A DNA stretch of 64,000 nucleotides from Trema orientale (lineage: Eukaryota; Streptophyta; Magnoliopsida; Rosales; Cannabaceae), in NCBI GenBank assembly GCA_002914845.1, contig JXTC01000318.1, positions 84,780 through 148,779 of the forward strand, in the 5' to 3' direction. A model generated the notes under the pieces. It was not told the DNA's origin and did no database searches. It saw only the letters and a program-made list of their open reading frames with translations. The position numbers and the translations under genes were made by a program. Positions 22,862-35,532 of this stretch are shown here, piece by piece (the stretch's first letter is position 1; each line of letters begins with the position of its first letter).

Positions 22862-25800
22862 TCAGCCAGCAGCACCTTCAGATGATGTCGTTTGGGTTGA
22901 AGGTACTTGATCTGTTTCATCAGATACTAGATCTCCAGCTGCTTCACCGTTGGGTGACTGCTCTGAACTTTGATCAGGAAAAACTTCAGATTGCAAGGAT
23001 GGAGCAATGTTATTTACATGTAGCCACGTCAGCTCCCACAAACTGTCTCCACCTAAAGCACTTCTCTGCACAAGCACTCCCCTTGTCTTCATAACAATTA
23101 ACATGTTCTTAAGCAGCTCGGGTACTAGCTCCTGAAGCTTCTCACTTTTCTTACCTCTAACTTTCACCTTTATGTATTTTTCCATTCGGCTGAGAACACC
23201 CAGCCATAATTTGCAGAAGGTTGTTAATTGAGATAGATCAGGAAGCAACTGAATAAACACCTTCGGCAAGAGCTTCATAGCAAGTATAAGCGTTCCTTCC
23301 ATATTCCGGTAGTCTTTTTGAGAGTGGCCTTGAGCAATTTCAAGCAAGTCATCAAGCATTGTGAAGATCACCAGATCAAAACACTGTAACCACAGCCCAT
23401 GAGGAAGATGTACCCCATCCACTCCTGTCAGGCACTTTTGCAATGACAACAAAGCATGATTTCTAACCTCTTCTCTTTGGTCCAAACAAACTTTTCTTAA
23501 TGCCTGAACAAGCCGTAACCACATCTCCCCAATATCTTGAGACATCCTGACAGCTTCCTCCTCTCCCATTGCTTCCTTTGCCTCAGAGGCCCACCGTGTC
23601 AAGCAATCGACTGAACCAGCCATTAGATCCAGTGCACGAACAGAACGCTCTGCCTGTCCAACACGAGATTCAGCAAACTGCCTTGATGCATCCACGCAGA
23701 TGACATAATTGGCTGGCAACAAGTGGATCCCGTCAGACATAATGAACAACAACGCATCAAATCCAGCCTCTGACGCTTCTGGATGTCGAGCAGTGATAGA
23801 AAGAAGGGATGTAATGGTGCGCCACCCTAATTGGGATCTTATGTGAGAGGCATTCGCTTTTACAAGGCGACTAACTTCCTGTGTAATTTGTTCACAGTAT
23901 GCATCCGCAACTCGGGCATCAAGTTTTAAAACAAGTTGCAATGACCTTAAAAGTTCATCAGCAAGTTTCTCTTTGTAAGGAAGCAGCCGCTGACAAATAC
24001 GAAGAAGTCCAAAAACAGCCTTCTCCACCAGAGCACATGGCATGACAGTTGACTGAACAATGTTGGATATGTGCTCATAGACACCCTGCCAAAGAAGCAC
24101 GATCCTGTCCCTGTTATTCAGGGTAATTGCAATTAGCAACTCCAGACAGAAAACTGCAGTGTCTTCATCCTCAGGAGAGCTGTTCCCTTTCTGAGGTCGC
24201 CCTGCAGCCCAGATGAGTGCTCGCGCAAGCTGAAATAGAGATTCAGCTTGCAGAAATTTACTCTCAGTAAATATGCTGTCAATATGGCACTTCTGAATTG
24301 TCTGAAGGGTGCGTTGATGAGCAGCTAATTGTTGCTCAGTAGGTTGTGACCTTGGCTCCTCTGTATCAAGGGACAAGAGCTGACTAAACCGGCCCATCAA
24401 CCCAGAGGATCTCCTAGGAGTACCCATGGAAGGCATATGAGCAGAAGATAGAGAATTTGTAAGAGGTTTGCCATGCCCAGTATCAGCAGAGAGCTCTGAC
24501 TCATCAGCTGCATCACTGGCCACACGGGCTGGAAGAAGACCAAGCTTGTGCAATCTTAAAATGCAGTCCAGAATATTTCTCCAACCTGTGCGAATGTAAT
24601 CACCATATCTGTTGGCAATAGTGAAAACTGTCACAGTTGCCATTCTAGCTTTCGTGTTATCACCAAATTCCAGCACAGGTTCTTCTGCAGATGATGGGTT
24701 CAGCAGTGTTGTGAACTTACACAGAGAAACAACAAGATCATCAAGGACATCTTCAAGATGATGGCATGCTGAAATCTTTGCAACAGCTAGGAATCCATCG
24801 ATACATGTTTGGTAAACCTCTTCATGTTCTGCATGATCAAAAACCACAGAAATAGCAGCAATCGTTGGCCCTGACATTATAGCAAACATATCATGGTCAA
24901 GGTAGGCTCTGGAATCTGACACTATGAATGGAGCAGTTTTCTTTGATTTGTGCATTAGATCAATCCACCGGCTTGGTGTCATTTCAGGAAAACCAGCACC
25001 TTGTTCTGGGGTTGTGCGAATCTCATTCTTGCAAATTGAGTGGTACAGCTCTGACAGGAAATCTCGAGGTAGGTCATTACCTCCATTTATGTGTCGATTA
25101 TTCCGGATAAAATCCTCTTCTGTCATTTTTTTCTTCACTTGTACATTGTGCTGATCTGTATTAAGCATTATCAACGAATATGATAACAAGAGAGCAGCAT
25201 CCTTGTTAGCCAGAATCTGTGGTGACTGCTCATAATATCTCTCTGAGAATGCCTCAAGCACTCTTTGTATCTTCTGTGACTCTCCAGGCAATCGGAATGT
25301 CTCTAAAAACAGTCGCAATGCAGTATCCAAATTCATGTCTTGGAAATCGAAAGTCCCAGCAAATTCATGAAGAACTTGAACACAAAACTCATCATGATTC
25401 CCCAGAAAATCCCCAACTAGATTCTTATCCAACCCAGCAGTATACCTGAAAAAGCATGCCACGCTTTGAGGATCAAGTTTGTCAGGCAAGAGATGTGTTC
25501 CTTGAAGGAATTCTAGCCCTTTCTTTGGATCACGATTAAAGTGATCAGCTCCAATCATCAACCTTCTCTTTATGTATTTCCTCCGACGAACAAATGGAAC
25601 CCAGTGACTAGGATCATTGTAGTTATCACACTTCACCATCCAGAATGGAGTATACTCTTCAAGACTAACTGGAGTGTACTCTGAACCAACCGATCCATTG
25701 CCTACCCTCTCAGCCATTCCCTGAATAACAGCAATAAGACCATCCAGAGCGAGAATGTGCATTGATGACAAGGGGCAATTAACAGGGAAAGCACTCTTGG

Positions 25801-27932
25801 ACAAGAGATTAGCGAGGTCTTCAAAGACATTACTGCAAGTTATGTCACAATCTAAGTTAGCATACATTTCCACCATGAATGTTTTCTGTCGACAGAAGTC
25901 AACAAGAGCCTCCATAGCAACCTCCTGCTGCTGGTAAGATGCTCCATATCTGCTTTGTGCAAGCCTCAAAATCACACAAGAAAAGAAAGCCTCAAGCTGT
26001 AATTTGAGTTCAGTACGCAGATGATGATACAGATTAAGAACAATGCTGCATACCATAGAAAGAATAAGCGGACTCACTGACAAGCCAAACTGCATCAGAT
26101 TACGAAATAATTCATCCTGAATTAAACACAACAATCTAGGGTGATGGCTAATGGAGGCACCACCCAACTCTATAGCAGAATTAATCAAACCCAAGGCAAA
26201 TAATGGCACGTCTTCATCAAATGCTACTGTATTTGATCTTGGACCCATTCCCACATTCTCAACAACATTTAGCAAAGAGCACAAGAAATGAAATATTTCC
26301 ACCATGCAGGGTACTCCATATGGCTCAGTCATCAGACGTAAGTCATATGGTATGGCGTCCTTTCCAGTGCCGGTCCCAATTGCATCTTCATCCATTCCTA
26401 CTGCTGCTGCACCTACAGAAGCATTGGAAGCAAGGTTCGTGGATAATGCTTGACCATCATATTCAGAAGTCATGCTGCCATTTTCCAATTGCCTACTTCC
26501 AAATGCATACTCACTGTTCAAGCCAGAGCTCTGCACAGTAAACAATGACTCCATATAGTCATTAAAGAATAAAAACAATGAAGACTCTTCAATGTAAGAA
26601 ACACCAATTTATTATTTTTCGACCTATGAGCAATAAATCAAGCCCAGTCCTTAGCCCATAGAAATGGTCACCGTTCCTAATATTCCAGAAGAAAACTTTC
26701 CTCTTAAGGTCCAGTAAGGCAGACACGACCCAAGTGCCACATATTTTTGTAATTAATAGAGGAAGCCAATTGAACTACAAGGCATCCAGCCCCAACATAT
26801 AAAATTGGAATTATATTCCCCCTGATACTTCTCCCTCATAGCCACAAAAGAAAAGGGAAACCACTGAAAAATAAAAAATGATACGATGGAAAGGAACTTC
26901 GATATATCCTGCTTCTTAATAACCAAAGAATGAAACGCGAGGACAAAGAATTGACAAAGTCCTTTAAGAAAAACTTTAACTAAGACCAAACTAATGAAGG
27001 AAACCAATAAATATGACCGAGGTCCGTACTTCCATGCAACTAAGTTTTTCAACCATAGCTCAACTCCTTACTAGTATTCCTACCATTATTCTTTCAATTT
27101 TTTTCAATAAATTGGTTTTAGGTTCCTTACATGCCCCAACAACTAAACATAACACACAGGAAATATTCAAGAAAAAATGAAAGGAAAAAAGCAAATATAC
27201 CTCTCGATCGATAGAATCGATTCCATTTACTAGTGCACTTTCTGAGTTCCCAACATCAGGAAGGTGTGAGAAGATACACCTAACAAGTTCATGCATGGTG
27301 TGCCGAGCTATCCGTTGTAATAACTCACCCTTCGTTCCTGCTTGGTGGACTATTCGGAAACATGTATTCACTATTGTGCAAACATGCTGATTACTCAACA
27401 TAACAGATGCTTTACTCTTCATACAAGCCAAAAGAACTTGTAGTATCTTCATTAGAACTACCTCCTCTGATGCAGGATCAGTCACCTCAAATCTGCAGCT
27501 AGTGACAGCATCAACTAACAAGTGCATTGCATCTTCAACATTTACAGTGTTTTGATCAATTACATCAAGTGTTAAGATCTTGTAAACAGAAGACAAAGCA
27601 ACACCGGTAATTGGAGCACCAGTTTCATCTGACCGAATCACATCCAGAAATGGTTGAAGATACACAGCAGGGTTGATGGTATGCCACTGATGCTGCCATG
27701 TAAAAATTTGCTTACGTAATGCCTTCAAAGACTGAATTAGGGAGTGTTCCAGCTGATCATCACCAGACATATAACGCCCACCCCATCTTACATTTCTCCT
27801 CATTACTGCTAATACAGCCCCTATTTCTGAATTAATCATGCATGCTAAAGTAGCTTTATTAGAACAGCCATCACAATCCTCAGGTTCTTCTTCAATTGCC
27901 TTGATTCCAGTCTGCAGCTTTAGACGCCCCAT
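22862..27932 (-). CDS. GNOM: GNOM, large ARF guanine-nucleotide exchange factor, 1466 aa
   Basis: GNOM activates ARF GTPases on Golgi and endosomal membranes and is needed for polar PIN recycling and auxin transport. There are two coding exons: 27932-27201 (244 codons, donor GTATATTTGC) and 26530-22862 (acceptor TGTGCAG), joined in phase 0. The N-terminus MGRLKLQTGIKAIEEEPED and the DCB region match Arabidopsis GNOM as I remember it. The HUS box appears as NLDCD (about 469-473). The Sec7 domain spans about 560-750, with the catalytic glutamate in FRLPGE at residue 661 and the brefeldin-sensitive methionine in SYSLIMLNTDQHN at about 699; both are offset by 3 from Arabidopsis E658 and M696. HDS regions fill the C-terminal half. 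The length is close to the 1451 aa of Arabidopsis, and no breaks are seen. The antisense and intron open frames are not genes. Confidence 0.97.
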
Positions 27933-28149
27933 CTTTGAACAATATTCTTAAGATGTAACCCAGGTTCTACTTGCAGTTACCAAGTATTATGTAGAGAGTA
28001 GAGACAGCACAGAAACATAAGCAAAGCATTCCTTCACAATCAACAGAAATAAGAGGACCATAGGGTTAGAAAATTCACATACTAATAAGTTGATGAGTGA
28101 AAAAGGTAAAAGTGAGAATCATCTTTCTGTAACATATCAAAACCCCATC

Positions 28150-28150
28150 N
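28150..28150. other. Ambiguous base (N)
   Basis: A single unresolved base in the GNOM 5' intron, next to an A-rich run. A second one lies at 61953 in the copia fossil. Neither touches a host coding exon. Confidence 1.
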
Positions 28151-29316
28151 AAAAAAGAAAGAAAACAAAAGACAAACCCAACTCTCTGAAGCTACAAGAA
28201 TAGGTAATAAGAACGGAGGAACAAATATTTCATAATGAAACTTGTAAATACCAAATACATACACAAGGCATAAAGGCATAAATAATTGGGTGCCAGTCGG
28301 TGCCTTGGAGCTTGGAGGATTACGTGAAAGCTAATGCAACGGTTTTCTTCTCTTGCCAACACCCCTGCCCACTGAAAAATTAGAACACACAAAAGCACAC
28401 AAATGCATAATTAGACGTACATATAATGAGAGTACAGTTGACATGAAATATAATCTCTAAAGTAAACTTATTTTTTAGTTGGGAATTGAATCAGGAAAAA
28501 AATAAACGCTAAAAACCCTATTGCAGTAGCATAGCTGCATAACAACAGCACAACTCCACTACCACCATCATGGTGCCAATGCCAGTAAGAATACCCATTT
28601 CTCTACATCATCTACCAAAACACCTCCACATAAACAATGCATAACGACTCATCACTTCATATGATTGATTGTGGCCAACTTACAAGGATCATAAACTAAG
28701 TCTAGAAGATTACTAAATTTAAATGCCTAACATATTAACCTTTCACTTATCGATAGGCACATCAGTACCACAAACTTGACCCAACCCTGAATGCAACAAA
28801 ACCTAACCCACATCAAGTCTTCGCAAAACTCAAATCCCATAAAAAAAATTGGCATGAAAACATAAAACTCCACAAACTAAATCCCATTCCATGAGACCAG
28901 AAATAGCATTTCGCAATCGCCATTTGCCACACAATCAAAACTTTCAAAATTTCGCCCTCTCTCAGTGCCACCATTTTTCATAAAACTCAACACTGAGATC
29001 TCATTTCACCATAGACCCATTACGATGTAAAATGAGATCCGACCCACCAATGCAAATCCCAATTCAAAGAAGATCACAGTCAATGAGCTAAGAAAGCATA
29101 GCCAAAACGACAGATCATTCTGCACAGATCTTCCCAGAACCCCAAACCAGCGGCAACTCAGGAGGCATTAACCCCTTAAAAAAAAAAAAAAAAAAAGCTT
29201 CTTATACAAAGAGAAAAGAGAACAATTTGAACTTGGCATGAGACGATTTCTTCGAATCACAGATAGAAAGGAGAAATGCAAATCTAGGAAAGAGTGTAGC
29301 GAACCTGAACCTGAAC

Positions 29317-29440
29317 CTGAGATGGACGGAGGCCTCGAATTCGAAACCCTAGAGCTCTGAGCAGCGATCGAGAAGAGAAAGAGAGGGTTTTGAGAAGAAT
29401 GTAGTCCAGTAAAGCTGGGCGCCAAGCTGCCGAGACCAGT
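29317..29440 (-). promoter_or_regulatory. GNOM: Probable 5' untranslated exon of GNOM
   Basis: The minus strand reads a pyrimidine-rich leader (CTTCTCAAAACCCTCTCTTT) with a telomere-box-like TAGGGTTT and no long frame, ending in CTCAG followed by three GTTCAG repeats that offer alternative donor sites. The next minus-strand acceptor candidates lie just before the GNOM ATG (TTCTTAAG or TTCAAAG within 30 bases). This implies a roughly 1.35-kb 5'UTR intron, as many plant housekeeping genes have. The exact start is unknown. Confidence 0.45.
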
Positions 29441-29817
29441 CAGCCAGTCACCATAGTTTCACCATCATCACCCTTTGCTCGGATGCGATCGGAACCGTTG
29501 CTCCTTTGCTCCACGTTTTTTTTTTTTTTCCCCCTATTGAGTATTGACTGGTTAATAACGAAATATGCATTATGAAAATTTTTAAATATATTTTAAAAAA
29601 CGAGGATAAAATAAATTAATACTAAATGGAATTTTAATTAGAAAGACTTCTTATCACATGGAGTTTTTTTTTTTCGGAAGTCTTTTTGGAAAACAATTTT
29701 TTTTAAGGGTCTTATCAAAGGATCATTCCTCCAAAATTTTCTTTCTTTCTAAAGTTAAATCACTGCCGACTTTGTCTTTTTCTTTCTTTATTTTTTTTCT
29801 TCCAAACTCTTGAATCC

Positions 29818-30107
29818 GGCTTCGTTTGGAAATCAGATTTTGGAGAAAAAAAAAATTTAGGAAGAAAAAATCATGAAAAAATAAAGAAGAAAATATTTTT
29901 CCCAATAGTTTATAGAGCATTTTGTGACATTTTTGATTCTACCAATTAATGTGTCAAAGTTTTATATACTAAAAATTGACATCAAATCAAGTTTTTGTTT
30001 TTTTTAAAAAAATTTTCTAACGTTTTTTTTTAATACAAACAAGAGAAAATAGAATTTTTTGAAATTTTTTTTCTTTTCGTCCAAAAATTTAAGTTCCAAA
30101 TGGGGCC
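29818..30107. mobile_element. hAT-like MITE (copy 1)
   Basis: The left end GGCTTCGTTTGGAAATCAGA and the reverse complement of the right end GGCCCCATTTGGAACTTAAA are inverted. The whole interior matches 32811-33096 in the same orientation (for example ATTAATGTGTCAAA and TGACATCAAAT). It is about 290 bp and non-coding. Confidence 0.75.
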
Positions 30108-30844
30108 TTATCCTTTAAAAATTGGGCGACGATTTTGTTCACAAATCTCATTATTTAGTCTTTATTCACGAATCACAATTCTCGTTAAGTTAAATTTTGG
30201 ATACTAGACCTTGGTGGGAAATCAAAATAAACAAAACATAAATGTTGGGGCGAAAAAAAGAATTTTTCCCATTTATTTTTTAGTGATAGGATGAGCGTTT
30301 ATCGGTTTTTTGAATTTTAATACTCAAGTCAGTGGAAAGTGTTAAGTATGCAATGAATAATGATAACAATTTTAGGTTTTTTTGTAAAATAGAGTTTATG
30401 AGTAAAATGCATCATTTAAATATAGGAAGTTAGAGAAAATTAAAGACTTGCTCATTTTTCAAGTCAGATTCACGTTCGATTGAGTTTGAATAAGAATTTG
30501 AATAAATCGAGTATTGACAAAATATGAGTTCGATTCAATTTGGTCATGTTTGATATGTTATCAGTTTACGTGAATTCTAATTTTGGTCGGATTGGGTCAA
30601 TTTCAATTTTGGTTAATCAAGTTCAATCATATCGGCAGTTTCACGGGTATTTTGTCCATCAATAATTCCATCAATAATTACATGTTGAAGGGAAAATAAA
30701 TTAAAAATATATATAGAAATACCAATCCAAACAATATCAAGTAATTTGCACATAAGTGCTTTTAACAACGCAAAGTAACGAAAATCATCCAAAAAGTGAC
30801 CAAGATACAAGTACTAACAAAATAGAATAAAACAATAATAGAAA
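30108..30844. other. Intergenic, no gene seen
   Basis: AT-rich. The 65-codon frame at 30613-30810 (minus) is unrecognised. Confidence 0.5.
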
Positions 30845-30905
30845 TCGCCTAAGTGATAAGGCGTTTATTAAAGAATTGTGACTCATGTGTTTGATATTAA
30901 TACAA
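30845..30905 (+). repeat. Possible tRNA-derived SINE remnant
   Basis: TCGCCTAAGTGATAAGG (about 30846-30862) resembles a tRNA A-box, and about 30 bases on, GACTCATGTGTTTGATATT resembles a decayed B-box. A plant SINE head would look like this. No tail or target duplication was found, and the anticodon arm does not fold into a tRNA by eye. Confidence 0.25.
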
Positions 30906-30950
30906 TAATTTATATAGCTTTTCTTAGTTCCCAATAATTATTGTAAGAGT

Positions 30951-31347
30951 TAACTGAAAAAAAAAAAAAATCTTTATGGTTGATCTTTCTGTAATTTAAA
31001 CCTTAAGTTTTGGTTTTTGGCAAAAAGAAAATAAAAAAAGATTTTGACATTTTGAAGTTCTAAAAATTTATACCTTGTCCCTATTTTACCCACTTTATAT
31101 TAGTCCAAACGATATTTTCTGTAAATATTTTAACTTTTTGAAAATAAGAATAACGTAATCTACGTTTGGATTTGTAATTTTTTGGGATAAATTTGTCAAA
31201 ATATGGGTAGTTCATACAATTTTTTTAAATTTCAAAATGTGAAGATATATATATATATATTTTTTTGTAGAAACTAAAACTCAGTGTTTAAATTCCATAA
31301 AGGCCAAACTTCAGGGTTTTTTTTTCTTTTTTTGGCAGTTAGCCCTT
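30951..31347. mobile_element. Degenerate MITE with long inverted repeats
   Basis: The left end (TTAACTGAAAAAAAA, then CTGTAATTTAAACCTTAAG) is mirrored in reverse complement by the right end (CTAACTGCCAAAAAA, then GGAATTTAAACACTGAG). The phrasing resembles the element at 18842-19194 but is more diverged. Confidence 0.5.
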
Positions 31348-31597
31348 ATGGGTTGTTTGGTATAATTGCTGGGATGGGAATGTGAATCAGAAAGGATTCC
31401 TTTATTTGTTACAAGAATTGTGTTTTTTAAACCCGGAAAAGTGAAACCTACAGATTTTATATGCCCACAAAGTGGGGAAATCTGATACCCTACCAAAAGG
31501 GTGAGTTTCAGATTCCCAGCAAAGTTTTTTCACACGACACTACGTCAGTCACTTTTGGTCTGTATACTCAGTATCTCTCTAAATAAGGTTGAAATAA

Positions 31598-32364
31598 TCT
31601 ATATCTATATATATATTAAGCCTGAAGCTAAAAGCTCTGATAGCTTCTTTGATCACCATTCTATTTTTAAAATTTTTAAAAAATTCCTAATTTTTTCATG
31701 ATATGATTGGTCTTATCATTATTTTTCTTTGTTATGATTGGTTGTAATATATACATGTATTATATAATATTGTATTTAATTTAATATTAATGATACCTTA
31801 TAATAAATTTAGTTCATCGAATCGAACAAATGACTGTGCTACATTCGTCTCATCAAAATAAATATAGAGAGAGATAAATACATAATTTAATATTTTATAA
31901 AATATTATATTTAATTTAATATTAATGATTCCTTATATTAAATTTAGTTCATCGAACGTCAAAAAATTGTGTTATATTCGTCTCATCGAAATAAATAAAG
32001 AGATAAATATATTTCTTGTTGTTGAAATACATTGAACCTAACTATATCTTTGATTACTATTCTTTTTTTAAAATTTTTAGAAAAATCCTAATTTTTTCAT
32101 GATATGATTGGTCATATCATTATTTTTCTTTACTATGATTGGTTGTAATATATACATGTATTATATAATATTATATTTAATTTAATATTAATGATAGCTT
32201 ATAATAAATTTAGTTCATCGAACAAATGGTTGTGCTACATTCGTCTCATCAAAAAAAAAAAGAGATAAATATATTTTTTAATATTGAAATACATTGAACC
32301 TATAAATTAGGCTTAATGTATGCAATATTAATACAACTCGCGCAAAGCGCGGTATAATGACTAA
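31598..32364 (+). mobile_element. Non-autonomous Helitron, about 767 bp
   Basis: Begins TCTATATCTATATATATATT after an A and ends CTAA before a T, so it sits in an A^T site as Helitrons do. A perfect 5-bp GC hairpin (CGCGC-AAA-GCGCG, 32339-32351) lies 9 bases before the CTAA end, in otherwise AT-rich sequence. There are no terminal inverted repeats or target duplication, as expected. No Rep/helicase is encoded. Internally a block starting TTCATGATATGATTGG (31695) recurs at 32096, with a partial third copy between. Confidence 0.85.
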
Positions 32365-32810
32365 TAATAAAATAAATCAACGAAAGAAAACTAGACGCTA
32401 CATTCAGCCAAGAAAATTAAAAAAAAAAAACGTAAAATAGGAATAAGAATTATTTTTTTATGAGGAATAAATGAATTATTATATTTAACTAGTGTTGCTG
32501 CTCGTAATCTGTTGCACAATTGTACCTAAGTTGGCATTTTTTTTTTTCAGATAAATAAACACGTTAAAATTATTAATCAGAAAATCCAATTTTGCAAATG
32601 TCTTTTCGTAAACCTTCAAAACCATTTCATACTTTCAAAACCATTTCATACTTAAATATCATGTATGAATATTAATTATTCAGATTTTTATAAGTTTTAT
32701 TATTATTTATTTTTATATTTTTAGAAAATAAATTTTATTATTTTGAATGAATAAAATTTTATCATTTTTAAATAATAAAATGTTAATTTATTATATAAAA
32801 CTGCCAATTT
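32365..32810. other. Intergenic, no gene seen
   Basis: AT-rich. It includes a short tandem duplication of CCATTTCATACTT near 32623-32653. Confidence 0.5.
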
Positions 32811-33096
32811 GGCTCCGTTTAGAAGTCGGATTTTGGAGAAAAAAAGCTGCGAGGAAAAAGTCTTGAAGAAAGAGAGAATAAAATATTTTCCCTAGAAATT
32901 TTTATAACTTTATTTTGATACTTTTGATTTTACTAATTAATGTGTCAAAATTTTGCATGCTAAAAAATGACATCAAATTAAACTCTCACTTTTTTTGAAA
33001 AAAAATTCTATCATTTTTTGTTTAAATCCAAACAAGAAAAAATTAAATCCCTTTGAATTTTTTTCTTTCCTTCTAAAAATCAAAGCTCCAAAGGGA
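32811..33096. mobile_element. hAT-like MITE (copy 2)
   Basis: Same family and orientation as 29818-30107. It starts GGCTCCGTTTAGAAGTCGGA and ends CTCCAAAGGGAG. Shared interior phrases include ACTAATTAATGTGTCAAA and GACATCAAATTAAA. Confidence 0.75.
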
Positions 33097-33229
33097 GAGA
33101 TATTTCTAACAAAAAAGAAAAAATACAAGTACATTCCGATGAATAACCAAATAAAATATTTCCAAAAATCATAGACAAACTTTCGTGCACAACTAACATA
33201 ATTATTCAAGCAACATAATTACATCAACC

Positions 33230-33406
33230 TCCCCAGCTTTCCTATTAATCCGAAAACTCTCCCCACACCAAACGGTATTTCCACTTATAGGTGTGAGCAA
33301 GTAGACACAACATTAGCCCTCCTATATCCATTTCTAGATTACGCTCCTCATTATCCAATCAGGACGACACTGCAGCAAACAAAAAGAGAGAAAGAAAAAC
33401 TCGTCA
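33230..33406 (+). promoter_or_regulatory. Promoter and 5' leader of the lumen pentapeptide gene
   Basis: A short intergenic stretch directly before the ATG contains CCAATCAGGA (about 33354-33363) with an adjoining ATTATC (inverse of a GATAAT I-box-like site), plausible for a light-responsive chloroplast-protein gene. The transcription start cannot be fixed. Confidence 0.35.
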
Positions 33407-35532
33407 ATGGCTTTCCTCAACGTCTCCTTATTCTCTCCCAAACTCCCACCTAAACTCCCTCTCTCTCATCCTCATCCACATTTCTCCTCCCTCCCCTGCT
33501 ATCCTGCGCCACTCGTAGCTACACTACGCACCCCTCCTCCTCCTGCTACTCCAAGTCTGGCTTCGTCTGTGGTTGAATCGGTCTCTAAGGCAAGCTTGCT
33601 CGCTCTGCTCTCTGCTTCTCTCTTACTGGTCGACCCTGCTCTCGCCTTCAAGGTAAAAGTAAAAGTCACTTTCTTTTCCTGTTTGGTCGCCTAGAAACTC
33701 AGGGAAAATGAAAATGAAAAAGATTCGTAACTTGTGTGTGTTTTTGTCATTGATTGAATTTTTCTTTTGGGGGGGGGGGGCAAATGTGGAATTTGGACTC
33801 GAGAAAAGGGTGGAGGTCCGTACGGTTCTGAGGTGACTAGGGGACAGGATCTCACTGGCAAGGACTTTAGTGGCAAGTCTTTGATCAAGCAAGACTTCAA
33901 AACGGTCTCTCTCAAAATCCATTTCGATTCGATTCAATTGAGTTTCCTTCCTACATCATGATGTGTGTACATAACATAGGGGTTAATGTAGCTGATGTGG
34001 TGTTAATTATGATACAGTCCATTTTGCGGCAAGCCAAGTTCAAAGGCGCCACTTTGCTTGGTGCCAGCTTCTTTGACGCTGATCTAACTGGTGATTGTTT
34101 TGTATTCTTTTCTTACAAATGACTGATTTACAATATTCTACTATATTACGTTGAAGAAGGGTCTTGTTTCCTCGATTTCTCTATTTTTGAATTACGTGTC
34201 AAATCTACGCACTAATGCTATAATTCATCATAAAGCACAAAAACAATCCCCCCCCAGTGCACTGCCATTTTTTTGTGCCAACTTTGTCACTTGCTATACT
34301 TGGTGCCTGCATATGCCAAGTTTTGGCATTTGGTTAGTTTTGACTCCATTATAACAAAATTTTATGCAGAATTTTAAAATATTCAAAATCACATTTTTCA
34401 GTGTTTAATCAACCATTTAGAATAGCTATACATTTGTTTTGGCGAGAGTAATGAAACGTTGGTGGCTGGCAGTGGTTTACAGTGGACTGTTTCATTACTG
34501 AATAATGTAAAGTTAAAAAACAACGCTTAAAATAGCAATGTACATTGAGGTGAAAATGAAATAATGTGCCAAATTTTGGTATTTTGCTTTATTTTGTGAC
34601 TAATATAGCATTGACATTGGCATATGCATTGGAGATAGTCTAAGATACTAACCACGAAATTGGATTCTTTAGGAGCTGATCTTTCAGATGCTGATCTAAG
34701 AGGGGCAGACTTTTCCTTGGCAAACGTAACTAAGGTACTTTCTTTTTCAGTTAAACTCTTAAACCGTCTACTTTCTAGGATAAATATTTACTGGTCATAC
34801 AAGGTTTATCGTCAGCTAGTTTGTACTCTGCTGCTGATCATGCTTCCCCTAGTACTGTAATTTCAAATTTTCAATATAGTGATTCCATGGTCCATGGCAT
34901 TGCTCAAATGGTAAGTGAAAAGGATTTTTTTTTTTTCGGGTTTTGGTCATTTTGGTAGGTTATTGGCTCAGATATTGCCAAGCAGAGAGTTCAAACCAAA
35001 ACATGAAAAGCTTCATATATGTGTGTATAAATGCCCTTATTCATACATGTGCCTATCTCTTCAGGCAAATTTAAGCAACGCCAACTTGGAAGGTGCACTT
35101 GCTACAGGCAATACATCTTTCAGAGGGTCCAACATAACAGGTGCCGGTATGTAAAACAGTGCTCAGTTATGATTCTTACTTGCTCTAAGCATTAGCATTC
35201 TTTGGAGAAGGTGATGAAATATTATTTTTTTGTTTGCACAACCAAGTTTATACTCCGTGTTTATCAATATGAACTGTAGCAAACCCTGTCATATGCTTGG
35301 CTAGTTATTTTTGCTTGATATTATTGTTTGTGCTCAGACTTCACTGATGTGCCTTTGAGAGACGATCAACGGGAATACCTTTGTAAAATTGCCGATGGGT
35401 AAGATAGTTTTTGTTATACAATTCTTTTCTGCAATGTTTTTTTTTTTTTTTTACTGATCAATCCACCCTTTTCCTACCAGTGTAAATTCAACAACTGGAA
35501 ACGCAACACGCGACACATTGCTCTGTAATTAG
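33407..35532 (+). CDS. TL15A: Thylakoid lumenal 15 kDa pentapeptide-repeat protein, 223 aa
   Basis: Seven exons rebuilt from GT/AG sites: 33407-33652, 33809-33904, 34018-34090, 34673-34734, 35065-35146, 35338-35398, 35481-35532. All phases agree. Residues 1-60 are a Pro/Ser-rich chloroplast transit peptide. Residues 61-80 form a hydrophobic lumen signal ending in ALA, with FKGGGPYGSEVTRGQDL starting the mature protein. A pentapeptide-repeat solenoid follows (GADLSDADLRGADFSLANVT, ANLSNANLEGA). The C-terminus has a Cys pair (YLCKIADG and TLLCN). This matches my memory of Arabidopsis At2g44920 (TL15A, 224 aa) in sequence and length. No twin-arginine motif precedes the hydrophobic core. The molecular function of the family is unknown. 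It is convergent with the DUF604 gene, and no defects are seen. Confidence 0.95.
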
